Of a stretch of DNA of 64,000 nucleotides, positions 54,978 to 64,000 are shown piece by piece. Position numbers and translations under genes: made by a program. Source of the stretch: Flavobacterium oncorhynchi (GTDB lineage: Bacteria > Bacteroidota > Bacteroidia > Flavobacteriales > Flavobacteriaceae); the NCBI RefSeq assembly GCF_002217355.1, contig NZ_MUHA01000003.1:273901-337900 (forward strand). The letters run 5' to 3'. The notes under the pieces were generated by a model. That model was given only the letters and a program-made list of their open reading frames with translations, did not search any database and was not told where the DNA came from. How positions within the stretch are numbered: the first letter of the stretch is position 1; each line of letters begins with the position of its first letter.

Positions 54978-56780
54978 ATGTCAGCAGAAGCGCACGGTCA
55001 CGATCACGGACACGATCACGAGCACGAACATCATCATAAAGACACATTCATTACTAAATATATTTTTAGTATTGATCACAAAATGATCGCTAAGCAATAC
55101 TTGATTACAGGTATTATCATGGGGATTATTGGTATTGCTATGTCTTTGCTTTTCAGAATGCAATTGGCTTGGCCAGAAGAGTCTTTTAAAATCTTTAATG
55201 TTTTATTAGGAGACAAATTTGCACCTGATGGTGTAATGGCAAATGATATTTATCTAGCTTTAGTTACAATTCACGGTACCATTATGGTATTCTTTGTACT
55301 GACAGCTGGTTTGAGTGGAACTTTTAGTAACTTACTTATTCCGCTTCAAATTGGAGCGCGAGATATGGCTTCTGGATTTATGAACATGATTTCATACTGG
55401 TTGTTCTTTTTATCTGCTGTAGTTATGTTATGTTCTTTATTTGTTGAAGCTGGACCAGCTTCTGCAGGTTGGACAATTTATCCACCATTAAGTGCTTTAC
55501 CACAAGCGATCCCTGGATCTGGAACTGGTATGACTTTATGGTTAGTTTCGATGGCTATCTTTATTGCATCTTCTTTAATGGGATCATTAAACTACATCGT
55601 AACTGTTATTAACTTAAGAACAAAAGGAATGTCTATGACTAGACTTCCACTTACAATCTGGACATTTTTCGTAACAGCTATTATTGGTGTTATCTCTTTC
55701 CCAGTATTATTATCTGCAGCATTATTATTGATTTTCGATAGAAGTTTTGGTACTTCATTCTTCTTATCTGATATCTATATTGCAGGAGAGGTTTTACATT
55801 ACCAAGGTGGTTCTCCAGTATTGTTTGAACACTTATTCTGGTTCTTAGGTCACCCTGAGGTTTACATTGTAATCTTACCAGCAATGGGTCTTGTTTCTGA
55901 AATTATGGCTACGAACTCTCGTAAACCAATTTTTGGATACAGAGCGATGATTATGTCAGTTCTTGCAATTGCATTTTTATCAACTATCGTATGGGGTCAC
56001 CATATGTTTATTTCTGGAATGAATCCTTTCTTAGGATCTGTATTTACTTTTACAACTTTATTAATTGCAATTCCATCTGCTGTAAAAGCATTCAACTGGA
56101 TTACAACTTTATGGAAAGGTAACTTACAATTTAACCCTGCAATGTTGTTTTCTATTGGAATGGTTTCTACTTTCATCACTGGAGGTTTAACTGGAATCAT
56201 TTTAGGAGATAGTACTTTAGACATTAACGTTCACGATACTTACTTCGTAATTGCTCACTTTCACTTAGTAATGGGTATCTCTGCACTTTATGGAATGTTT
56301 GCTGGTATTTACCACTGGTTTCCTAAAATGTATGGAAGAATGTTAAATAAAAACTTAGGTTATATTCACTTCTGGATTACAGCAGTTTGTGCTTATGGTG
56401 TTTTCTTCCCAATGCACTTTATCGGATTAGCAGGTTTACCAAGACGTTATTATACAAATACTAACTTCCCATTATTTGATGATTTACAAAATGTGAATGT
56501 TTTAATTACAACATTTGCTCTTGTAGGAGGAGCTTTCCAATTAGTATTCTTGTACAACTTCTTTAGTAGTATTTTCTACGGTAAGAAAGCGGTTCAAAAT
56601 CCTTGGAGATCTACGACATTAGAATGGACAACTCCAGTTGAACATATTCATGGAAACTGGCCAGGTGAAATTCCTCACGTATATCGTTGGCCGTATGACT
56701 ACAGTAACCCAAATCATGATGTAGATTTTGTTCCTCAAAATGTACCAATGAAGGAAGGTGAAGAAGTTTTACACCACTAA
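54978..56780 (+). CDS. coxA: Cytochrome c oxidase subunit I
   Basis: A 600-residue haem-copper oxidase subunit I. The first 20 residues are His-rich (HGHDHGHDHEHEHHH), possibly metal-binding. Core: WFLGHPEVYIVILPAMG holds the CuB His-Tyr cross-link region, HHMFISG the second CuB ligands, and HDTYFVIAHFHLVMG the haem a and a3 ligands. About 12 TM segments. No coxC follows, so subunit III is elsewhere. Confidence 0.97.
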   Translation: MSAEAHGHDHGHDHEHEHHHKDTFITKYIFSIDHKMIAKQYLITGIIMGIIGIAMSLLFRMQLAWPEESFKIFNVLLGDKFAPDGVMANDIYLALVTIHGTIMVFFVLTAGLSGTFSNLLIPLQIGARDMASGFMNMISYWLFFLSAVVMLCSLFVEAGPASAGWTIYPPLSALPQAIPGSGTGMTLWLVSMAIFIASSLMGSLNYIVTVINLRTKGMSMTRLPLTIWTFFVTAIIGVISFPVLLSAALLLIFDRSFGTSFFLSDIYIAGEVLHYQGGSPVLFEHLFWFLGHPEVYIVILPAMGLVSEIMATNSRKPIFGYRAMIMSVLAIAFLSTIVWGHHMFISGMNPFLGSVFTFTTLLIAIPSAVKAFNWITTLWKGNLQFNPAMLFSIGMVSTFITGGLTGIILGDSTLDINVHDTYFVIAHFHLVMGISALYGMFAGIYHWFPKMYGRMLNKNLGYIHFWITAVCAYGVFFPMHFIGLAGLPRRYYTNTNFPLFDDLQNVNVLITTFALVGGAFQLVFLYNFFSSIFYGKKAVQNPWRSTTLEWTTPVEHIHGNWPGEIPHVYRWPYDYSNPNHDVDFVPQNVPMKEGEEVLHH

Positions 56781-56789
56781 AATAATAGA

Positions 56790-56820
56790 AAGACTGTCAG
56801 AGATGACAGTCTTTTTTTTA
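56790..56820 (+). terminator. Terminator of the act-cox operon
   Basis: AAGACTGTCA pairs with TGACAGTCTT around GAGA, then a T-run. Confidence 0.9.
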
Positions 56821-56874
56821 TGTGTTATTTTAAATAGTTAAATTGTTACTGTTTACATACTGATTTACTTTGTA

Positions 56875-56882
56875 TATCTTTG
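56875..56882 (+). promoter_or_regulatory. ruvB promoter, -7 box only 4 bases from ATG
   Basis: TATCTTTG fits TANNTTTG. The ATG at 56887 lies 4 bases downstream, so the transcript could be leaderless. Confidence 0.6.
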
Positions 56883-56886
56883 TAAA

Positions 56887-57909
56887 ATGAATGAGAATTT
56901 AGATCCAACAACCAAAGGATATAACCCAGAAGAATTAGATCTTGAAAAGAGATTACGCCCATTGTCATTTGATGACTTTGCTGGACAAGATCAGGTTTTA
57001 GAAAACTTAAAAGTTTTTGTTGCTGCTGCAAATCAACGTGGCGAGGCGCTTGATCATGCGTTATTCCATGGACCTCCAGGGCTTGGAAAAACGACTTTGG
57101 CTAATATTCTGGCAAATGAATTAGAGGTTGGAATAAAAATTACTTCTGGACCAGTTTTAGATAAACCTGGTGATTTAGCTGGTTTGTTAACAAATCTTGA
57201 TGAGAGAGATGTTTTATTTATTGATGAAATTCATCGTTTGAGTCCAATTGTTGAAGAGTATTTATATTCGGCAATGGAAGATTTCAAAATTGATATTATG
57301 ATTGAATCTGGCCCAAATGCTAGGACAGTGCAGATTAATTTGAATCCGTTTACTTTGATTGGTGCAACAACTCGATCAGGATTATTAACGGCTCCAATGA
57401 GAGCACGTTTTGGTATCTCATCTCGATTACAATATTATTCTACTGAACTTTTGACAACAATTGTAGAAAGAAGTGCAGGGATATTAAAAATGCCTATAGA
57501 TCTTGAAGCTGCAATTGAAATTGCAGGCCGCAGCCGCGGAACTCCTCGTATAGCAAATGCACTACTGCGACGAGTTCGTGATTTTGCACAGATAAAAGGT
57601 AATGGTACTATTGATATTGAGATTTCTCGTTACGCATTAAAAGCTTTAAATGTTGATGCGCATGGCTTAGATGAAATGGATAATAAAATACTATTAACTA
57701 TTATAAATAAGTTTAAGGGTGGGCCCGTAGGTCTTTCTACTTTGGCTACAGCCGTATCTGAAAGCAGCGAAACTATTGAGGAAGTGTACGAACCTTTCTT
57801 GATTCAAGAAGGATTTATTATGCGTACGCCTCGTGGTCGTGAAGTTACAGACAAAGCATATAAACATTTAGGTAAGTTAAATACAAATATTCAAGGAGGT
57901 TTGTTTTAG
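56887..57909 (+). CDS. ruvB: Holliday junction branch migration helicase RuvB
   Basis: A 340-residue AAA+ helicase. Walker [10 protein letters not shown] near residues 61-69, Walker [11 protein letters not shown], sensor 1 LIGATTR, the arginine-finger region [12 protein letters not shown], and the C-terminal w[19 protein letters not shown]. It drives branch migration with RuvA. It is followed after 5 bases by the P450 gene. Confidence 0.98.
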   Translation: MNENLDPTTKGYNPEELDLEKRLRPLSFDDFAGQDQVLENLKVFVAAANQRGEALDHALFHGPPGLGKTTLANILANELEVGIKITSGPVLDKPGDLAGLLTNLDERDVLFIDEIHRLSPIVEEYLYSAMEDFKIDIMIESGPNARTVQINLNPFTLIGATTRSGLLTAPMRARFGISSRLQYYSTELLTTIVERSAGILKMPIDLEAAIEIAGRSRGTPRIANALLRRVRDFAQIKGNGTIDIEISRYALKALNVDAHGLDEMDNKILLTIINKFKGGPVGLSTLATAVSESSETIEEVYEPFLIQEGFIMRTPRGREVTDKAYKHLGKLNTNIQGGLF

Positions 57910-57914
57910 CAGTT

Positions 57915-59264
57915 ATGTCTAATAATGTAAAATATAAGTACCCAAATAAATTATCAATAGTTCGATTTTTTAAAGATGCTGAAGGGGTTAGAAAAAATCC
58001 GATTCCTTTTCATAATAGATATTTTGAGAAATTTGGAGATTCTTTCTCCATTAGAATTGGTTTCTCAAAGCATATCATTTTGTCGAGAGATAATGAAATT
58101 GCGCAATATATTTTAGTTAAAAATCAAAAGAATTATCATAAATCTAAATTTCAATCTGTATATCTTTCTAAGTATTTAGGGAAAGGTCTTTTAACCAGCG
58201 ATGGTGATTTTTGGTTAAAGCAGAGACGCCTTATCCAACCCGCATTTCATAAACAAAAAATGAATCAGTTGGTTGATAATATGAATATAACTATTAGTGC
58301 AGAATTGGATAATCTCGGTGAAGAAAAGCCGATAGATCTTTTTCCAATAATGAGTAATCTGGCATTTAATGTTGTGGCAAAATCTTTGTTTCAGCTTGAA
58401 ACTGCAGAAAATAAATTTGAACGAATTAAATTTATTATTGAAGAAGTGCAGCATTTTTTAATTAAAGAAATTCGGCTTCCGCATAAAGCTTGGTGGTTCT
58501 CATTAAGTGGTCAAGTAAAAAAGCATCTTAAGTTAGCAGAAGAGAATAATAGTATTATTCGTGAAATTATCAATGAACGAAAAGCTTCAAAGGAAGTAAT
58601 AAATGATTTATTGAATATGCTTTTAGAAACCAGATACGAAGATACTGGTGAAAGCATGTCGGTAGAGCAATTGATTGATGAAATTAAAGTTTTGTTTATT
58701 GCAGGACATGAAACAACTGCAAATGCTTTAACATTTACACTTCATTTGTTAGGCAGTAATCCAGAAGTACAAGAAAAAGTTTTTGAAGAAATTTGTCAAA
58801 TTGAGTCGGAAACTCAAAATGTTATTGAAAAACTTCAAAAAATGACGTATTTGAATGCCGTTTTGAACGAATCTATGCGTTTGTATCCACCAGCTTGGAT
58901 TACAGACAGGCAGAATCTTGAAGATGATTCTTTTGGGCAGTTTAAAATAAAGAAAGATACTCTTATCGGTATTTCTTTTTATGAATTGCACCGTAATCCT
59001 AAGTATTGGAAGAATCCAGATGAATTTATTCCTGAGCGATTTTTGGGCGAGCAAAAGAAAGAGTCAATGCAATATTTTTATCCCTTTGGTGCAGGACCAA
59101 GGATGTGTATTGGAACTGGCTTTGCGATTTATGAAATGTGTCTTACAATATCTCAAATTGTAAAAAAATATGTGATTAAATCTAATGATAGTTTAATTCT
59201 GTTTAATCCATTAATTACTTTAAAACCTGTTAACGTTAAAGTTTCATTCTCTAAAAGATGCTGA
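57915..59264 (+). CDS. Cytochrome P450
   Basis: A 449-residue soluble P450. The haem-binding loop [10 protein letters not shown] has Cys398 as thiolate ligand. The I-helix motif is [10 protein letters not shown] and the K-helix ExxR is ESMRLYP. The Thr pair in the I-helix fits dioxygen activation. The neighbours, ruvB and queG, give no clue to substrate. No ferredoxin gene adjoins; redox partners are elsewhere. Confidence 0.95.
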   Translation: MSNNVKYKYPNKLSIVRFFKDAEGVRKNPIPFHNRYFEKFGDSFSIRIGFSKHIILSRDNEIAQYILVKNQKNYHKSKFQSVYLSKYLGKGLLTSDGDFWLKQRRLIQPAFHKQKMNQLVDNMNITISAELDNLGEEKPIDLFPIMSNLAFNVVAKSLFQLETAENKFERIKFIIEEVQHFLIKEIRLPHKAWWFSLSGQVKKHLKLAEENNSIIREIINERKASKEVINDLLNMLLETRYEDTGESMSVEQLIDEIKVLFIAGHETTANALTFTLHLLGSNPEVQEKVFEEICQIESETQNVIEKLQKMTYLNAVLNESMRLYPPAWITDRQNLEDDSFGQFKIKKDTLIGISFYELHRNPKYWKNPDEFIPERFLGEQKKESMQYFYPFGAGPRMCIGTGFAIYEMCLTISQIVKKYVIKSNDSLILFNPLITLKPVNVKVSFSKRC

Positions 59265-60184
59265 TTAATTCTAAAGAGACATATTCAAAATTTATAAAAT
59301 CAGAAGCCAAACGACTTGGCTTTATTTCGTGTGGAATATCGAAAGCTGGTTTTTTAGAACAAGAAGCTCCACGGCTTGAGAAATATCTGAAAAACAATTA
59401 CAATGGTCAAATGACCTATATGGAGAATCATTTTGATAAGAGACTTGACCCAACTTTATTGGTTGATGATGCAAAAAGCGTTGTTTCTCTTTTGCTTAAT
59501 TATTATCCTTCGGAAGTTCAAAATGAGGAAAGTTTTAAGATTTCCAAATATGCATACGGTCAGGATTATCATTTTGTTATAAAAGAAAAACTAAAAGAAT
59601 TTCTTCATTCGATTCAAGAGAATATTGGAGAAGTTTCTGGTCGCGCTTTTGTTGATTCTGCGCCAGTTTTGGATAAAGCCTGGGCAGCAAAAAGTGGTTT
59701 AGGATGGATTGGAAAAAACAGTAATTTAATTACCCAAAAAGTAGGCTCTTTCTACTTTATAGCAGAACTTATTTTAGATTTAGAGCTAGAATATGATCAT
59801 GCGGTAACAGATCATTGCGGTTCTTGCACCGCTTGTATTGATGCTTGTCCTACACAAGCAATAGTTGCGCCATATGTGGTCGACGGCAGCAAATGTATAT
59901 CGTATTATACTATTGAATTGAAAGAAAATTTGCCACATGAAATGAAGGGGAAGTTTGACGAATGGATGTTTGGATGCGACACTTGCCAAGATGTTTGTCC
60001 TTGGAATCGATTTTCTAAACCACATTCAGAACCATTGTTTAATCCGAACCCCGAATTACTTTCTTTTTCTAAAAAAGATTGGCTCGAAATTACCGAAGAA
60101 ACTTTTCGGTTAGTTTTCAAAAATTCGCCTATTAAAAGAACCAAATTTGATGGACTTAGGCGAAATATTAATTTCCTAGAATAA
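59258..60184 (+). CDS. queG: Epoxyqueuosine reductase QueG
   Basis: A 308-residue cobalamin-dependent enzyme that reduces epoxyqueuosine in tRNA to queuosine. It has two 4Fe-4S motifs: [16 protein letters not shown] and [12 protein letters not shown]. The N-terminal cobalamin-binding domain has GYDKR-like segments. Its start overlaps the P450 stop by 7 bases. A queuosine-precursor transporter is in the window at 14769-15434. Confidence 0.96.
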   Translation: MLINSKETYSKFIKSEAKRLGFISCGISKAGFLEQEAPRLEKYLKNNYNGQMTYMENHFDKRLDPTLLVDDAKSVVSLLLNYYPSEVQNEESFKISKYAYGQDYHFVIKEKLKEFLHSIQENIGEVSGRAFVDSAPVLDKAWAAKSGLGWIGKNSNLITQKVGSFYFIAELILDLELEYDHAVTDHCGSCTACIDACPTQAIVAPYVVDGSKCISYYTIELKENLPHEMKGKFDEWMFGCDTCQDVCPWNRFSKPHSEPLFNPNPELLSFSKKDWLEITEETFRLVFKNSPIKRTKFDGLRRNINFLE

Positions 60185-60736
60185 ATTTACTCTTTCTGTT
60201 TTACATTCATATTTAAAGAAACTTTTCTTCTTATAAAATAAAAACACACAATATTGATTTTTAATTAGTTATGTGTGTTTTGTTTGTTTTTGTACCATAT
60301 GTTTTGTAGGATAAATTTACGGATTAATCATTCAAATCTCGTCATGCTGTTTTTTCTGTAAAATTTTAAGAAATTTCTGCTATTTTGTTATCAGATTGTT
60401 ATGTTTTTAAGGTTTAAAGGTTAATTTGTTTTTAAGGATTGTGCATTTCAACGTTTTTTCATGTAGTTTATCGACTAATGTAGTTAGTATTGAGGTCTTT
60501 GTATACTTTCGCAGCACCAAATTTACTTAACTAACCCCCAAAGACATTGTGTCTTGAACCTAAATGCATTATGGTCCAAACGCTTAACTATCTTTTGTGC
60601 GATTTTGAAAAGTCCTTTTTCAATTATCCAAAATCTGTTTACATTATTTTTTCGTATTTATATTATAATCTGAAAGCCAAATTTTGGTTTTCAGCTTCCA
60701 AATTTTCTATACTCCCAACTAGTACCCTGTTTGTCT
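60185..60736. other. Gene-free region with long leader
   Basis: About 550 bases without a credible ORF. It has the queG terminator at 60241-60285 and an imperfect -7 box TACTTTCG near 60504-60511. A small perfect stem AAGACA/TGTCTT (60541-60546 and 60550-60555) and a CTGAAA/TTTCAG stem near 60670-60695 follow. Much of it would be a leader of more than 200 bases for the next gene. Confidence 0.5.
60241..60285 (+). terminator. Terminator of the ruvB-P450-queG unit
   Basis: AAAACACACA (60241-60250) pairs with TGTGTGTTTT (60272-60281) around a 21-base loop, followed by a T-rich stretch. Confidence 0.65.
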
Positions 60737-63700
60737 ATGCGTAACTTTACTTTTAATGTATCTAGTTTTGTTAGGTCAAGTTTTTTTCTTTTATTATTTC
60801 TATTAGTATCATTAAGTTCTGTTGCTCAGGTTTGTGGAACACCAGGAGGTGATGGCCCTATAGCGATAACAGGTTCTGTAAATACTTATTTCCCAATTAG
60901 CGGTGATATTAATTTAAATGCTGGAGCACAGGCAATTTTATTGGCGGCATCACCGGGATCAGATGGTAAAGGAAACAACTTTGGTACTATTCCGATTTCA
61001 GCAGGAGATCTGATTTTGATTATTCAGATGCAAGATGCAACAATTGATTATAGTAACAATTCAGCGTATGGATCTGGAACAACAAATAGTGGTAAAGACG
61101 TTTTAGGGGGTACTGGGTTTCTAAATATTAATAATACGGGGATTTTTGAGTACGTTATTGCGACAAATAATGTTCCCCTGGGAGGAGGAAATCTGACTTT
61201 TAAAGGAACAGGTTCTAATGGCGGTGTTCGAAATAGTTTTTTTAATGCAAAAGCAACGCCAACTAGAGGACAGAGAACATTTCAAATCGTTAGAGTACCA
61301 CAATATTCTAATCTAACTTTAAATTCTATTATTACAACTCCGCCTTTTAATGGTGTTGCAGGAGGGGTAATTGCTTTTAATGTTTCTGGGACTTTTAATT
61401 TTAACGGCAATATAATTGAAGGGTCTGCAAGAGGATTTAGAGGAGGCTACAGTCCAGTAGCATATACTGGTGAAAACAATGCTACAACTTATGTCGGTCC
61501 CTCAAGTAATACAGCAATTTCAGGAAAAGGAGAAGGAATTGCTGGTACACCAAGATACATGTGGGATGGTTTTAGTCAAGTTGACAATGGGGCCGCTAAT
61601 GAAGGATTACCGGGAGGATCTTCAGGTAGAGGAGCTCCTGCAAATGCAGGTGGTGGAGGAAATGATCATAATTCCGGCGGTGGCGGTGGTGGAAATGGTG
61701 GATACGGAGGTTTAGGAGGTAAAGGTTGGCAAGGCGGCAGCGGTGCTACAAGTCCTAGTACGGGAGGAGGAAGACCAGGTTTTACTTCTTTTAAGACACC
61801 AGAACCAGAACTGACTCGACTAATTATGGGAGGTGGTGGTGGAGCCGGTGATGCCAATAACGCTGTAGATGGAGTTAAAGGAGGAGTTGGTGGAGCTATA
61901 ATTCTTATTAATGCGGGTAATATTCAAGGAAATGGATTTATTAAAGCAAATGGAGGGCCTGGTGCCCCAGGTTCTTTCGCAGGATCTCCGGATGGAGCTG
62001 GTGGTGGTGGAGCTGGAGGGAGTGTTTTTTTAAATATTTCGAATACTAATGCTATAGCTACAAATGTTACTATTGAGGCGAATGGAGGAAAGGGAGGTAA
62101 TACACTTAATGATTTAGGAAATTCACATGGACCAGGTGGTGGTGGTGGTGGTGGAATTATTAGATATAATGTTCCAGGAACAGGAGTAACGATAAATCCT
62201 TCTGTTACTGCTGGTGCCTTTGGTAAAACAGATAACGGCAGTCTTAATGGAGTAGATCATGGTGCGCAACCAGGTGAAGCTGGATTTGTAAAATCATTTA
62301 TTTCTTCTGATGTACCGCCTAATTTACAAGTAAATGCAAGTTGTTTTCCTATTTTAGAGACAACAGTAAAGGCATTAACAACAAGTGACGTATGTGGTTC
62401 GATTGGTGAGAAAGTTACATATGAGATTCAAATAAAGAATACTGGAGCAGGAAATGCAGCTGGAGTTTTATTAGATTTCTCTTTTCCAACAAATATTGAA
62501 TTTGATGCTGCAACAGCATCTTATTCAACGGAGGCTTCAGGTCCTTCTGGGGCTTTGTCTAGTACAGGTTCGGCTAATAATCCTTTAATTGGAAATTTTA
62601 ATATTGCACAAAACGGAGTTGTCACTATAACTTTAGTTGGAAGAATATCAGGTACAATTGCTGCAGGGAAACATAGTTCTAGTGCGCAAGCTCAATACTT
62701 AGATCCAACTCGCAGGCTAGATGGCACTAGAAAAATAACTGCTGCTTTAAATGGATATGGTACAGTAAATAAAAAATATGAAGGAGCGAACCAAGCAGAT
62801 GTTCCAGGAGCAAATTTTAATGGCGCTGGTCCAACAATAACAGATGATGATATTACAATTTTGGCACTGCCAGCAGCTCCAACAGTTAACAGAACTCAGG
62901 GAAATTGTACAACTCCAACTGGAACTATAACGGTTACAGCACCTGCGAATGGTCCGAACGTAAGCTATACTTTAACAGGAACAAATCCAGTAACTGCTTC
63001 AACAAGTAATGCAACTGGTGTTTTTCCTGGCTTGGTATCAGGAACTTATCAAGTAACCACAACCAATGCACAGGGATGTACTTCGCTTCCAACTACAGGA
63101 ATACAGATTACGACTGTTCCGGGAGCCCCTACAACCACTGGAGTTTCAATGTGTGTTGGGGACTCGGGATCATTAACGGCTACTTCTTGTTCTAGTAATT
63201 TTGTAAATTCTGGAACTACAATATCAGGAGCATGGAATGGAGCTACTGATCTAAAAGCTAATCGCACTAATGTCATAATTAATTCTAATAGTTGTGTTGG
63301 TAGTTTTAGTTCGATTAAAAGAAACTATGTTACAACTTCTTTTCAAGTAAGCGTTGCTGGGAACTATATATTTGCAATGAATAATAGTAACAATTATGAT
63401 GGTATGGGCTATATTGTTACTGAAGATTTTGTACCAGGAACTTGTTCTGCTGGATGGGTCAGAGGCGATGATGATAGTGGGACTGCTGGTAGTAACGGTA
63501 AGGAACCTCGATTAGGAGGCAGTGAAGGATCTGGTGCTATGTATCTAAATACTGGAATCACATACAAATTAATATCTACTACTTATGGAAGTGAAGATAC
63601 ATATACAGGGAATTTTTCTTGGACAATAACCCCACCAAACGGAGGTGAGATCATGTTGCAGACTCCCGGAACAATAAATTGGTACAAAGCAGCATCTGGA

Positions 63701-64000
63701 GGATCATCAATAGGTTCTGGAAATTCTTTTGATCCTGTAGGAGCTCCAAATTCAGGTGTAGCAAATAGAACAACACCTATATCAACTATTTTTTATGCGG
63801 AATGTTCTAATAATCCGGGTTGTAGAACAGCAACGAATTTTGTCATTAATGCAAAACCTACCATAACAGCAGTCGCTGGTGGATCACGATGTGATTTAGG
63901 AGAAGTAACTTTGGGAGCAACGGCCTCGTCAGGAACAATCAATTGGTATACTGTATCGACAGGAGGATCTATAGTAGCGACAGGAACAAGTTATAAAACA
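60737..64000 (+). CDS. Large secreted Gly-rich/Ig-like adhesin (partial, 3' end outside)
   Basis: An open frame of 1088 codons with no stop before the window end. It starts with a signal peptide (MRNFTFNV, then SFFLLLFLLVSLSSVAQ). Residues about 30-290 are beta-rich. About 290-480 is Gly-rich with long GGGGG runs. A DUF11-like repeat domain (KVTYEIQIKNTGAGNAAGVLLDFSFP) follows near 555-680, then Cys-containing and Ig-like segments, with GTINWYKAASGG and GTINWYTVSTGG units typical of gliding/adhesin proteins. A type IX secretion C-terminal signal would lie beyond the window. Function inferred: surface adhesion or gliding. Confidence 0.85.
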   Translation, partial: MRNFTFNVSSFVRSSFFLLLFLLVSLSSVAQVCGTPGGDGPIAITGSVNTYFPISGDINLNAGAQAILLAASPGSDGKGNNFGTIPISAGDLILIIQMQDATIDYSNNSAYGSGTTNSGKDVLGGTGFLNINNTGIFEYVIATNNVPLGGGNLTFKGTGSNGGVRNSFFNAKATPTRGQRTFQIVRVPQYSNLTLNSIITTPPFNGVAGGVIAFNVSGTFNFNGNIIEGSARGFRGGYSPVAYTGENNATTYVGPSSNTAISGKGEGIAGTPRYMWDGFSQVDNGAANEGLPGGSSGRGAPANAGGGGNDHNSGGGGGGNGGYGGLGGKGWQGGSGATSPSTGGGRPGFTSFKTPEPELTRLIMGGGGGAGDANNAVDGVKGGVGGAIILINAGNIQGNGFIKANGGPGAPGSFAGSPDGAGGGGAGGSVFLNISNTNAIATNVTIEANGGKGGNTLNDLGNSHGPGGGGGGGIIRYNVPGTGVTINPSVTAGAFGKTDNGSLNGVDHGAQPGEAGFVKSFISSDVPPNLQVNASCFPILETTVKALTTSDVCGSIGEKVTYEIQIKNTGAGNAAGVLLDFSFPTNIEFDAATASYSTEASGPSGALSSTGSANNPLIGNFNIAQNGVVTITLVGRISGTIAAGKHSSSAQAQYLDPTRRLDGTRKITAALNGYGTVNKKYEGANQADVPGANFNGAGPTITDDDITILALPAAPTVNRTQGNCTTPTGTITVTAPANGPNVSYTLTGTNPVTASTSNATGVFPGLVSGTYQVTTTNAQGCTSLPTTGIQITTVPGAPTTTGVSMCVGDSGSLTATSCSSNFVNSGTTISGAWNGATDLKANRTNVIINSNSCVGSFSSIKRNYVTTSFQVSVAGNYIFAMNNSNNYDGMGYIVTEDFVPGTCSAGWVRGDDDSGTAGSNGKEPRLGGSEGSGAMYLNTGITYKLISTTYGSEDTYTGNFSWTITPPNGGEIMLQTPGTINWYKAASGGSSIGSGNSFDPVGAPNSGVANRTTPISTIFYAECSNNPGCRTATNFVINAKPTITAVAGGSRCDLGEVTLGATASSGTINWYTVSTGGSIVATGTSYKT

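Noticed and set aside
60547..60744. A 65-codon open frame upstream of the adhesin
   Set aside because: It overlaps the start of the real gene in another frame, has no RBS or family, and its composition follows the AT-rich leader.
61470..61857. Open frames inside the Gly-rich region on both strands
   Set aside because: They are off-frame shadows of the GGN-codon repeats in the long adhesin.

Overview
The window looks like chromosomal DNA of a Flavobacterium-type member of the Bacteroidota. It is AT-rich. Promoters repeatedly carry the Bacteroidota -7 box TANNTTTG, several with a TTG or TTTG about 15-21 bases upstream, and Shine-Dalgarno sites are mostly absent. The gene set is also typical: an alternative complex III operon joined to cox genes, a DUF2723 protein, the order rplM-rpsI-rpsB-tsf, a TPP-riboswitch thi operon and a large Gly-rich adhesin. 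No CRISPR array, insertion sequence, prophage or rRNA operon is visible.

Layout. 1-5.9 kb: a degenerate Rieske-like lipoprotein, greA with a terminator-like hairpin in its leader, a HIT hydrolase, an orphan histidine kinase, a flavin reductase, a DUF3127 protein, aat and a MOSC protein. 5.9-13.4 kb: a minus-strand thiamin operon (riboswitch, thiS, thiC, a TenI/ThiE-like protein, thiD, thiE, thiG, an intruding GxxExxY gene, thiH, thiF). 13.5-15.4 kb: tag, a lipoprotein and a queuosine-precursor transporter. 15.6-20.8 kb: an M3 peptidase facing rplM-rpsI-rpsB-tsf. 20.9-28.9 kb: two exported ferritin-like proteins, a LacI regulator, two uncharacterised exported or anchored proteins and polA. 29-32.2 kb: three tiny related exported Lys-rich peptides around an OmpR-type two-component system. 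32.3-39.3 kb: a metallophosphoesterase, a thioredoxin-fold protein without cysteines at the active site, a polysaccharide deacetylase, a DUF2723 protein, two identical tandem tRNA-Gln genes and a universal stress protein. 39.4-44.2 kb: rimP-nusA-infB with an intrinsic-terminator hairpin just before rimP. 44.8-56.8 kb: a SPOR protein, then actABCDEF-coxBA. 56.9-60.2 kb: ruvB, a P450 and queG. 60.7 kb to the end: a very large secreted Gly-rich/Ig-like protein that runs off the window.

How the genes work together. The thi operon makes the thiazole and pyrimidine halves of thiamin and joins them, under TPP control. ActABCDEF-CoxBA forms a quinol:cytochrome c oxidoreductase feeding a terminal oxidase. 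rimP-nusA-infB and greA supply transcription and translation factors, and both have hairpins in their leaders that could attenuate them. The queuosine-precursor transporter and QueG serve queuosine salvage or synthesis.

The best candidate for an undescribed system is the peptide/two-component locus at 29.1-32.2 kb. Two peptide promoters share the same architecture: two 10-base direct repeats at an 11-base period, then exactly 7 bases to a TANNTTTG box. The peptides resemble the enterobacterial acid-shock protein Asr in composition and size, and Asr is itself a two-component target. The intergenic regions also hold several families of palindromic or inverted repeats, one of which flanks a gene inserted in the thi operon.
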